Positions 19,977-26,936 of a DNA stretch of 39,227 bases are shown one piece after another (the stretch's first letter is position 1; every line of letters begins with the position of its first letter). The position numbers and the translations under genes are program-made. Source of the stretch: Planctomycetota bacterium (lineage in GTDB: Bacteria > Planctomycetota > UBA1135 > UBA2386); NCBI GenBank assembly GCA_016794565.1, contig JAEUHQ010000151.1, positions 1 through 39,227 of the forward strand. The letters are read 5' to 3'. The notes beneath the pieces were generated by a model. It searched no databases. It was not told the DNA's origin and was given only the letters and a program-made list of their open reading frames with translations.

Positions 19977-20363
19977 TCAGGCCATCCCGGTCGCTTCGTT
20001 GCCCGGCTTCGCTTTCTTGGGTCTCGGCGCCGGCATGTCGTCGTCGTCGCCGTCGTCGAGTGTGAGGTCGCCCACGTCTTCGCCCGAGACCTTCTTGCGC
20101 ATCAAGCGTCCCACCTTGAACTTGACGATGCGCTTGGCAGGAACCGGCACCTTCTCCAGGGTGCGCGGATTCTGCGCGAGGCGCGCCGCGCGCTCACGCG
20201 ACTCGAACACGCCGAACTCGCGAAACTCCAGCCGGTTGCCTTCCGCGAGTTCGTCGATGATCGAGTTCAGGAAGGACTGGATCACTTCCTTCGCCACGAC
20301 CTTGGTGACACCGGTTCTCTCGGCGATGCGATGAACCAGTTCCTTCTTCGTGATCGTCTTCAA
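19977..20363 (-). CDS. HU/IHF-family DNA-binding protein with charged tail
   Basis: A nucleoid-associated protein of 128 residues. Residues 1-95 are a standard HU/IHF fold: KKELVHRIAERTGVTKVVAK, then GNRLEFREFGVFESRERAAR, NPRTLEKVPVPAKRIVKFK. The beta-arm Pro is within the NPRT segment. A roughly 33-residue extension follows, first acidic (an Asp-rich run DDGDDDD near residue 105) and then basic (PRPKKAKPG). The start is TTG at 20363, with GGAG six bases upstream. HU or IHF subunit identity cannot be settled here. Confidence 0.92.
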   Translation of the reverse strand: MKTITKKELVHRIAERTGVTKVVAKEVIQSFLNSIIDELAEGNRLEFREFGVFESRERAARLAQNPRTLEKVPVPAKRIVKFKVGRLMRKKVSGEDVGDLTLDDGDDDDMPAPRPKKAKPGNEATGMA

Positions 20364-20449
20364 GGCGAACTCCGGGGCGTGCTCCGTCAGGGCCAGCGCA
20401 TGCGAAGGTCGACACGACTTCGCACCTCACTGGCGCGGGAGAGCATCAA

Positions 20450-21181
20450 GTGGCGGCGGACTATACTCTTGTGAAAGCAGTGTCGACAAGGATCCACACC
20501 GACGGTCGCCTTGTTCGCGGCGCACCGCAAGAAGCGGCCTGGTCGTCCGCCCTCCCCGCCCCTGCGGACCGCTGCCGTCAAGACCTCGGCGCGGCGGTCG
20601 CGACACACCGCTCTTCGTGGGTCCGGCGAATCGAGACCCCACGCGGGACGGTCTACTTAAAAACTTACGAATACAGGAGTTGGGCGGATCGCTTGCGCAA
20701 TCTTGGCAAGTGGACGGCACCGGGCCGCTCATCGCGGGCAGCGCGCGAGTTCGACGCCCTCAGCTGGCTCCGGGGGCACGGACTGCCCGCGCCGGAGCCA
20801 ATCGCGGCGCATGAGTGGCGCACCTTTGGGTTCCTCCGGCGCACGACCCTCGTTACCGCCGCGTTTCCTGGGGAGTCGGTCGCGACTCTTCTCCCCAATC
20901 TCCCCAACGACGATCGGGACGCGTTGGCCCGAGCCATCGGCGGACTCGTCGCACACCTCCATCGCCTCGGGTTCCGTGATCGCAACCTCGACACCCGCAA
21001 CCTCGTCGCGCATCGCGGGCGCGACGGCCGCTGGGTCGTTGCGAAGATCGACTCACCGCGCCACCGCCTGCTCCACGCGGGTGCCGCGAACGACCATCTC
21101 GCGCGCGCGGACTGGGATCGGCTTCTGCCGCAGCTCGCGCCGTTTGGCGTCGATCAGGTCGCACGGAACGCCGCGCCCTAG
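20450..21181 (+). CDS. Kdo/WaaP-family lipopolysaccharide-type kinase
   Basis: A small protein-kinase-fold enzyme of 243 residues, of the family that phosphorylates Kdo or heptose in lipopolysaccharide cores. Lys in VYLKTYEY fits the ATP-binding lysine, Glu in SRAAREFDALSWL the alpha-C glutamate, HRLGFRDRNLDTRNLVA the catalytic loop (Asp and Asn), and AKIDSPRHR the metal-binding Asp position. The chosen GTG at 20450 has GGGAG about 9 bases upstream. A TATACT at 20462-20467 could drive shorter forms from GTG at 20471 or 20480. The stop codon overlaps that of the convergent TPR gene (CTAG). No other LPS genes are adjacent, so the substrate is unknown. Confidence 0.75.
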   Translation: MAADYTLVKAVSTRIHTDGRLVRGAPQEAAWSSALPAPADRCRQDLGAAVATHRSSWVRRIETPRGTVYLKTYEYRSWADRLRNLGKWTAPGRSSRAAREFDALSWLRGHGLPAPEPIAAHEWRTFGFLRRTTLVTAAFPGESVATLLPNLPNDDRDALARAIGGLVAHLHRLGFRDRNLDTRNLVAHRGRDGRWVVAKIDSPRHRLLHAGAANDHLARADWDRLLPQLAPFGVDQVARNAAP

Positions 21182-22272
21182 GCGCCAGCCGGCCAGCGAA
21201 GATCGTCGAGCCCTGGCGCGGCCCCGTCATCCGCGCCGAGCGCCTCGTCGATCACCTGCAGTCGGTACGGCACGGCGAGCGTTCGTTCGAACTGTTCGTG
21301 TCCGTCCGCGGGGCGAGTTGTCCGCAAGAAGAGCCGGAACGCCGCGCGCGCCTTCGGCCAGAACGTCGCGCGACTCGCCGGGTCGCGCGGGAGCACCTCG
21401 TAGTACAGCATCCCGAGGTTGAGCGCGGCGCGTGCACACGAAGGCTGCTCCGCCAGGACCGCGAGGTACGTGTCGACCGCTTCGCGTGTGCGCCCGGACA
21501 ACCACATCGCGGCCGCTCGATCCATGCGCAACGCGATCGAACCGGGTTCGGCGACGAGAAGGCGCTTCAGCAGCTCTTCGGCCTCGTCGGTGCGTTCGAG
21601 GCGGTAGAGGAGCAGTGTCGCGCATGCGTGCGAGGCCGCCCGGTCGTCCGGCACCGCGCGGAGGTAGCTGCGGTAGTCGACCGCGGCCTCTTCGTCGCGG
21701 CCGAGCTCTGCAAGGACCTGGGCGCGTTCGAGGCGCGCCTCGTGCATCTCCGGGTCGTACAGCACGGCCTGCGCGAACATGTCCACGGCCTGCAGCAGGC
21801 GCCCCTGCTTCCTCGTCACGCGCGCCCAGGACAAATGCGCCCACGCGAACGACGGGTCGCGCTTCAGGATCGCCTCCAAGGCGTTGCACTGCGCGTACGA
21901 CGTGTCCGACAGGCGAGCCCGCAGATAGGAAGGCACGACGCCCAGGTCGTCGGGCGCGCCGAGGTAGTGCGCCTGCATTTCCCGCTGCGCGTCACCACCG
22001 AGCCGGCGCGCCGCGTCCTGCCATGCGACGTGAGCCGGCACGAAGAGAGGGCAACGCTGCACGCAGATCCGAAGGTCCGGTATCGCTCGCGCGTCGTCCT
22101 TGGCCGCGATCGCCGCACGCGCCCGCTGCCACGCGGCCTGCGCCTCGGGATCGGCACAGGTGCGGTAGATGCGCGGGTCGATCGCGCCTTCGACACGCGC
22201 CGGGCCGGTCTCGCAACCGACGAGCAGCGAAGCAGCCAGGGCCGCCAGTCCTTCGATGCGAGCCCGCCTCAT
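21178..22272 (-). CDS. TPR-repeat lipoprotein
   Basis: A 364-residue secreted lipoprotein. The signal is MRRARIEGLAALAASLLVGC with lipidated Cys20, and it is followed by Glu, so outer-membrane sorting is plausible. The rest is helical tetratricopeptide repeats, clearest around FAWAHLSWARVTRKQGRLLQ, AVLYDPEMHEARLERAQVLA, ELGRDEEAAVDYRSYLRAVP, and ALNLGMLYYEVLPRDPA. TPR proteins act as protein-interaction scaffolds; the partner is unknown. I set the start at 22272 because the lipobox fits there and because ATGA overlaps the stop of the preceding small lipoprotein. The in-frame sequence further upstream is Arg-rich and overlaps that gene. Confidence 0.85.
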   Translation of the reverse strand: MRRARIEGLAALAASLLVGCETGPARVEGAIDPRIYRTCADPEAQAAWQRARAAIAAKDDARAIPDLRICVQRCPLFVPAHVAWQDAARRLGGDAQREMQAHYLGAPDDLGVVPSYLRARLSDTSYAQCNALEAILKRDPSFAWAHLSWARVTRKQGRLLQAVDMFAQAVLYDPEMHEARLERAQVLAELGRDEEAAVDYRSYLRAVPDDRAASHACATLLLYRLERTDEAEELLKRLLVAEPGSIALRMDRAAAMWLSGRTREAVDTYLAVLAEQPSCARAALNLGMLYYEVLPRDPASRATFWPKARAAFRLFLRTTRPADGHEQFERTLAVPYRLQVIDEALGADDGAAPGLDDLRWPAGA

Positions 22273-22781
22273 CGAATGCGCATCACGCCGTCGGCGATCT
22301 CGAACCCGGCGACCTCGCGCGGCGCGCCACGCGCCTCGCGCACGAACACGAATCCCTTCGCGGCCGCGGACAATTGCAGCGGCCGACGGTCCTCCCAGGT
22401 CCGGAACCGGACCTGGTTCACCACGCGGAACGTCGTGCATGCCTTCTGCACGAGCCCCTGCTCGGTCAGCTCTGGCAGCTCACCGATGGTGACGCGGAGC
22501 GCGTGCGAAGGATCGCCGGACAGGTTGGTCCATGTCACTTCACGAAAGCCGGCGCCGTCGTTGCGCACGGCCTTGTGGACCGCCGGGTCGATCGCGGGCT
22601 GGCCCACGTACGCGTGGAAGTTGCCCGTCACCTCGACCTCGAGCTCGGCGCAGCCGACCTCGGCGCCGCGAAGGTATGGCTCGACGAGGCGTGCCTCGGC
22701 GATTCGTTTCTGCTCGGGAGTCGCCGGAGCGGCCCCGCAGGAGGCTGCGAGAAGAAGACACGCCAGTCGAGTCGCACGCAT
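22269..22781 (-). CDS. Small predicted lipoprotein of unknown function
   Basis: A 170-residue product starting MRATRLACLLLAASCGAAPA, a likely lipoprotein signal with Cys15, although Ala rather than Leu at -3 makes the lipobox imperfect. GGGAG lies 9 bases before the chosen ATG. Upstream in-frame ATGs at 22790 and 22817 are possible, and the last overlaps the trpS stop. The mature part (EVGCAELEVEVTGNFHAYVG, then VTWTNLSGDPSHALRVTIGE) looks beta-rich and has two Cys residues that might form a disulfide. No family was recognised. It lies between trpS and the TPR lipoprotein with overlapping codons, so the three are probably co-translated. Confidence 0.75.
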   Translation of the reverse strand: MRATRLACLLLAASCGAAPATPEQKRIAEARLVEPYLRGAEVGCAELEVEVTGNFHAYVGQPAIDPAVHKAVRNDGAGFREVTWTNLSGDPSHALRVTIGELPELTEQGLVQKACTTFRVVNQVRFRTWEDRRPLQLSAAAKGFVFVREARGAPREVAGFEIADGVMRIR

Positions 22782-22813
22782 CGTCGCCATCTCCCGTTGC
22801 CCTTGGGACCAGT

Positions 22814-23806
22814 TCATCGCCCCTTCCCCGGCGCACGCAAGCCGACGCGCTCGCGCACGACTTCCATGGTGGCCTCGGCCGTCGCTCGCGCCTTGGCGCA
22901 GCCTGCCGCGAGGATTTCGTCGAGCACGGCGGGCTTGTTCCGGAGCTCCGCGGCGCGTTCGCGGATCGGCCCCTTCACCGCCTCGAGATTCGCCGCGAGC
23001 ATCTTCTTGCAGTCCACGCATCCGAGCGTCGCTGCACGGCACCCCGCGGCGATCTCGGCGCGCAGTGCCGCCGGCGTGAAGAAGCCGTGGTAGGCGAAGA
23101 TGTTGCAGACGTCCGGGTTGCCCTTGTCCGTCCTGCGCAACCGCGCCGGATCGGTCTTCGCGCCGCGCAGCTTCTGCATCGTCTCGTCGGCGGTCTCGAA
23201 CAGCCCGATCTCGTTGTTGCGCGACTTCGACATCTTGCTCTCGCCGTCGAGGCCCATCACGCGGGGCGCCGCGCTCTTCACCACCTGCGGCTCGACGAGT
23301 GTCTCACCGTACACGAAGTTGAACCTGCGAACGGTCTCGCGCGCGAGTTCGAGGTGCTGCTCCTGGTCCTCGCCGACCGGCACACGCTCGGCGCGATACA
23401 GGACGATGTCGGCCGTCTGCAGCACGGGATATGCGAAGATGCCCGCGTTGACGTTGTCCGGCTGCTGCGAGCTCTTCTCCTTGAACTGCGTCATGCGGTT
23501 CAGGTCGCCGAACGGCGTGAGGCACGTCAATATCCACGCCAGCTCCGTGTGCTGGGGCACGTGCGACTGCAAGAACAAGGTCGCCTTCTCCGGATCGACG
23601 CCGCTCGCCAGGATGCCGACCGTCAACTCGCGAATCGCGAGCTGCAGTTCCTCGGGAGCGGGGCGGCGTGTCAGCGCGTGCAGGTCGACGACGCAGAAGT
23701 AGGCCTCGTACTGCTTCTGCAGCTCCACCCAGTTCACGAGCGCGCCGAGGTAGTTGCCGATGTGCAGGTTCCCGGTCGGCTGGACGCCGGACATGGTGCG
23801 AAGCAT
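22814..23806 (-). CDS. trpS: Tryptophanyl-tRNA synthetase
   Basis: A class I synthetase charging tRNA-Trp, such as the one at 14,119-14,194. The product is 330 residues from MLRTMSGVQPTGNLHIGN. It has HIGN at 15-18 and KMSKS at 191-195, and the Trp-specific segments (HVPQHTELAWILTCLTPFGD, TADIVLYRAERVPVGEDQ) are intact. Length matches bacterial TrpRS. I rejected longer starts because the upstream frame is Arg-rich and collides with the divergent lipoprotein gene. TATACC lies 6 bases before the ATG and there is no Shine-Dalgarno sequence, so the mRNA may be leaderless. Confidence 0.97.
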   Translation of the reverse strand: MLRTMSGVQPTGNLHIGNYLGALVNWVELQKQYEAYFCVVDLHALTRRPAPEELQLAIRELTVGILASGVDPEKATLFLQSHVPQHTELAWILTCLTPFGDLNRMTQFKEKSSQQPDNVNAGIFAYPVLQTADIVLYRAERVPVGEDQEQHLELARETVRRFNFVYGETLVEPQVVKSAAPRVMGLDGESKMSKSRNNEIGLFETADETMQKLRGAKTDPARLRRTDKGNPDVCNIFAYHGFFTPAALRAEIAAGCRAATLGCVDCKKMLAANLEAVKGPIRERAAELRNKPAVLDEILAAGCAKARATAEATMEVVRERVGLRAPGKGR

Positions 23807-23812
23807 GCGATC

Positions 23813-23818
23813 GGTATA
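23813..23818 (-). promoter_or_regulatory. Candidate -10 of a leaderless trpS promoter
   Basis: The minus strand reads TATACC, then GATCGC, then the trpS ATG. Transcription starting about 7 bases after the hexamer would begin at the A of the ATG. No convincing -35 was seen. Confidence 0.35.
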
Positions 23819-23940
23819 CAGCAGCGGCGACGCGATCGGGAAGCGTGCGCGACGCGCACGCACGCTCTCGCGCTGTCTGCCGACTCGCCTGTCCATCGAC
23901 ACACCGCGTTTCGTGCATGCGGGCCGAGCCCATCGGAGAG

Positions 23941-23946
23941 TATCCT
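23941..23946 (+). promoter_or_regulatory. Candidate -10 for the repeat-lipoprotein/MCE operon
   Basis: TATCCT lies 14 bases before the ATG at 23961. The same hexamer is the presumed -10 of the tRNA-tuf and rpsL promoters. The leader would be about 7-8 bases and lacks a Shine-Dalgarno sequence. No convincing -35 was seen. Confidence 0.35.
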
Positions 23947-23960
23947 CCACCGCCTTCGAC

Positions 23961-25394
23961 ATGCCGCTCACGAGCCGCCTCACGATCGTCTGCTCGGCTC
24001 TGGCGCTCTCGTCTTGCTCCATCCTGCCGCGCGAGCTGAACCTCTCGCCGCTGTGGTTCCACCGGATGGACACCGAAGGAGAGGTCCTCGAGTGGGACTG
24101 CCTCTGGCCGATCCTGCACTACGAGCGTACGCCCGAAGGCGGTGACGACTTCCGCATCCGCCCGCTGTACCGACGCGTCACGGAACCGGAGGCGAAGGCG
24201 ACGGAGCACCAGTTCCTGTGGCCGTTCGGCCGCATCCGCACGGACGACGTCGAGACGTCCCACCGACTCTTCCCGTTCTGGAGCTGGCGCTCGCGCGAGA
24301 ACGACGCCGGCGTACGGGACGTCGACTGGTACCTGCTCTTCCCCTTCTTCTGGGGTGGCGCGTCCGGTGACAACCGCGAGAACTACTTCGCGTTCTTGCC
24401 CTTCTACGCCGACATCCCGCAGTTCCTCGCCTACGACCGCTTCTACACGTTCCTGTTCCCGCTCTACGTGCGGCTCGACAAGGGCGGGCACCGGCACCGA
24501 CTGTTCCTCTGGCCGCTGATCGGCACGAGCTCGTGCGCGGAGAACGGCCACCGATGGTTCCGCGTGCTGCCGTTCTTCGGCTACGACATCGAGCCCGGCG
24601 ACCACGACCGCCGCTTCGCCCTGTGGCCGTTCTTCGCGTGGAGCATCGAGAACGAAGGCACCGAGAGCGAGACCGACAGCTTCTGGGTCTGGCCGCTGTT
24701 CGGCTGGCGCACGGGCCGGACCGTGAACGGATGGATGGCCCTGTGGCCGTTCTTCCAGCACACGTGGAAGCAGGATCACTTCACGGCGCTGACGCTCTTC
24801 TGGCCGCTGTTCCACTACTACTGGAACCGTGCCGAGGACAACATCACGCAGTGGTGGCTGTGGCCGTTCGTCGCCCGCGTGAACAGCGACGACCAGAGAT
24901 CGTGGTCGTTCCTGTGGCCGCTCATCTGGTGGCGCGAGTACGACGACCCTGACGGCCACACGCAACAACAGTGGGTGCTGCCGTTCTTCTGGCACGTGCT
25001 GATCGACCAGCCGCAGGGCACGCGCGAGGAGCACACGAAGATCTGGCCGTTCGGCCACCGCACGACGAAGTACGACAAGGAGGGCCGCCGGATCGCAGGC
25101 GACTGGAGCATCCTGTCGCCGTGGCCGTGGCGCGACGGCAACGCGTACGGCATGGAGGAGGCGTACGGGTTCCTGTGGGAACTGGCAACCGGACGACAGC
25201 GCGCGCGCGGCGATCGAGCGGTCGACTTCGCGGCCAGACTGTTCACCCGGCGCGAGCGCGACGGTACATCGACGTCGAGCGTGCCCTTCCTCTTCAACTA
25301 CGAGCGTGACAAGGACGGACACGCCGTGCTGCGGCTGCTCCAGTTCCTGCCGATCTCGCTCGGCGGCGGTGACGTCGACGGAGCCGGCCGATGA
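23961..25394 (+). CDS. Trp-Pro-Phe repeat lipoprotein heading an MCE transport operon
   Basis: A 477-residue predicted lipoprotein: signal MPLTSRLTIVCSALALSSC with lipidated Cys19, followed by Ser (outer-membrane sorting plausible). From residue 48 to about 390 it is an array of about 17 repeats, each with an aromatic-Pro-aromatic core (LWPF, LFPF, VLPF, LWPL). The core prolines fall at 50, 68, 88, 105, 128, 147, 167, 185, 204, 223, 245, 263, 282, 302, 320, 341 and 363, a period of about 20. Each core is followed by a short hydrophobic strand and a charged Asp/Asn/Gly turn, suggesting a beta-solenoid or barrel. I recognise no named family. The stop overlaps the permease start (ATGA), and the gene co-directs with mlaE-F-D, so a role in the same lipid pathway is inferred. 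Longer starts run into trpS. Confidence 0.85.
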   Translation: MPLTSRLTIVCSALALSSCSILPRELNLSPLWFHRMDTEGEVLEWDCLWPILHYERTPEGGDDFRIRPLYRRVTEPEAKATEHQFLWPFGRIRTDDVETSHRLFPFWSWRSRENDAGVRDVDWYLLFPFFWGGASGDNRENYFAFLPFYADIPQFLAYDRFYTFLFPLYVRLDKGGHRHRLFLWPLIGTSSCAENGHRWFRVLPFFGYDIEPGDHDRRFALWPFFAWSIENEGTESETDSFWVWPLFGWRTGRTVNGWMALWPFFQHTWKQDHFTALTLFWPLFHYYWNRAEDNITQWWLWPFVARVNSDDQRSWSFLWPLIWWREYDDPDGHTQQQWVLPFFWHVLIDQPQGTREEHTKIWPFGHRTTKYDKEGRRIAGDWSILSPWPWRDGNAYGMEEAYGFLWELATGRQRARGDRAVDFAARLFTRRERDGTSTSSVPFLFNYERDKDGHAVLRLLQFLPISLGGGDVDGAGR

Positions 25395-26188
25395 ACCCGA
25401 GCGCAACCGTCGGACGGATCGTCGGCACGCGAGCGCAGGACGCCGGCTTCGTCGTCGACCTGTTGTTGCGCACGGTCGCTGCATCGCCGAAGCTCGTGCG
25501 GCGAGTCCGGTTCACGCTCGACATGGCGTTCAACGCAGGCGTGCGTTCGCTGCCCGTGACCCTCGTCGTCGCGGCATTCGCCGGCGCCATCCTCGCGATG
25601 CAGACCGGCATCGAGTTGCGCCGCTTCGGCGACACCGCGGTGCTCGGCACGATCACGGCACTGTCGATGTGCCGGGAGATGGGGCCCTTCATCACGGGAG
25701 TCATCCTCGCCGCGACCGTCGGCTCCGCGATGGCGGCGGAACTCGGCACGATGCAGGTCAGCGACGAAGTGGCCGCTCTGGAAGTCATGTCGGTCGACCC
25801 CGTCGACTACCTCGTGCTCCCCCGGGTCGTCGCGCTCGCCGTCATGTGCCCGACACTCACCGTGTTGTCGAACCTCATCGGCATCTGGGGCGGCAGCGTG
25901 ATCGCAGAACACAACCTCGGCGTCAGCCCCGACCTCTACTGGATCAGCGCGCGCGAAGCGCTGACGTCGTCGGGCACGATGCTGCCGAAGGAGGTCTACG
26001 TCGGGCTCCTCAAGGCGTTCGTCTTCGGCGTCGCGATCGCGACGGTGAGCTGCGCGTCGGGCCTCCGCGCCGGCGGTGGCGCACTCGGGGTCGGCCTCGC
26101 GGTGCAGACCGCCGTGCGCAATTCGGTGATCCTCATCATCGTGCTCGGATTCATCGTGACCTGGTTCTTCTACTTCCTCGCCGGATGA
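25391..26188 (+). CDS. mlaE: MlaE-type ABC transporter permease
   Basis: The inner-membrane subunit of an MCE lipid transporter, 265 residues. Several hydrophobic helices are visible (about 55-80, 95-115, 150-180, 210-232 and 240-263). The family block MCREMGPFITGVILAATVGS, followed by AMAAELGTMQVSDEVAALEV, contains the coupling region that contacts the ATPase. GGAG lies 7 bases before the ATG, which overlaps the upstream stop codon. It pairs with the ATPase immediately downstream, again through an ATGA overlap. Confidence 0.95.
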   Translation: MNPSATVGRIVGTRAQDAGFVVDLLLRTVAASPKLVRRVRFTLDMAFNAGVRSLPVTLVVAAFAGAILAMQTGIELRRFGDTAVLGTITALSMCREMGPFITGVILAATVGSAMAAELGTMQVSDEVAALEVMSVDPVDYLVLPRVVALAVMCPTLTVLSNLIGIWGGSVIAEHNLGVSPDLYWISAREALTSSGTMLPKEVYVGLLKAFVFGVAIATVSCASGLRAGGGALGVGLAVQTAVRNSVILIIVLGFIVTWFFYFLAG

Positions 26189-26913
26189 TCGAACTGCGCG
26201 ACGTCTGCAAACGGCTCGGGGAACGACAGGTGCTCGATCACATGTCGTTCCGCGTGCCGAAGGGGATGAACTTCGTGCTCATGGGCCCATCGGGCTGCGG
26301 CAAGAGCGTCACGCTGAAGCACGTGATCGGCATCCTGCGCCCCGACTCGGGCTCCGTGCAAGTCGACGACCAGGACGTGCAGTCCATGGACCGGGCCCAG
26401 CTCATGGCTCTGCGCAAACGCATGGGCTACCTGTTCCAGAACGGCGCCCTCATCAACTGGCTGACGGTCGCGGAGAACGTGGCGCTCCCGCTGCGGGAAC
26501 ACGCTCGAGTGTCGAAGTCCGAGCTGCAGCAGCGTGTGCACGAAGTGCTCGGCCTCGTCGGCATGGACCACGCGGCGACGCAGTATCCGCCCGCCATCTC
26601 GGGCGGCATGAAGCTGCGCACGGGCCTCGCCCGCGCCCTCGTGACGAATCCGGAGTACGTGCTCTACGACGAGCCGAACGCCGGCCTCGACCCGATCATC
26701 AGCAAGCAGATCCACGAACTCATCGTCGAAGTGCGCGACCGGCTCGGCGTGACCGGCCTCATCGTCACGCACTCGCGCGCCTGCGCCACCCAGTGCGGCG
26801 ATCGGATCGGGATCATCGAGAACGGCCGGCTCGGCATCGAAGGATCGGTCGCCGAGATCCTCGCGAGCGACAACCCGCTCGCGCGCTCCTTCCTCGATGG
26901 CGGCACGGACTGA
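26185..26913 (+). CDS. mlaF: MlaF-type ABC transporter ATPase
   Basis: The cytoplasmic ATPase that powers the MCE transporter, 242 residues. Walker A is GPSGCGKS (34-41); the Q-loop is YLFQNGALINWLTVAENV; the signature is ISGGM (the usual ABC LSGGQ is also altered in MlaF proteins); Walker B ends YDEPNAGLDP with Asp162-Glu163; the H-loop His is in VTHSRACA. The ATG overlaps the mlaE stop. The coding frame continues upstream through mlaE in another register, but that part is a shadow. Confidence 0.96.
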   Translation: MIELRDVCKRLGERQVLDHMSFRVPKGMNFVLMGPSGCGKSVTLKHVIGILRPDSGSVQVDDQDVQSMDRAQLMALRKRMGYLFQNGALINWLTVAENVALPLREHARVSKSELQQRVHEVLGLVGMDHAATQYPPAISGGMKLRTGLARALVTNPEYVLYDEPNAGLDPIISKQIHELIVEVRDRLGVTGLIVTHSRACATQCGDRIGIIENGRLGIEGSVAEILASDNPLARSFLDGGTD

Positions 26914-26936
26914 TCGCATTCATCCAAGGAACGCTC

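Noticed and set aside
23754..23960. A longer start for the repeat lipoprotein
   Set aside because: It would cross the trpS start and promoter, and the lipoprotein signal begins exactly at 23961.
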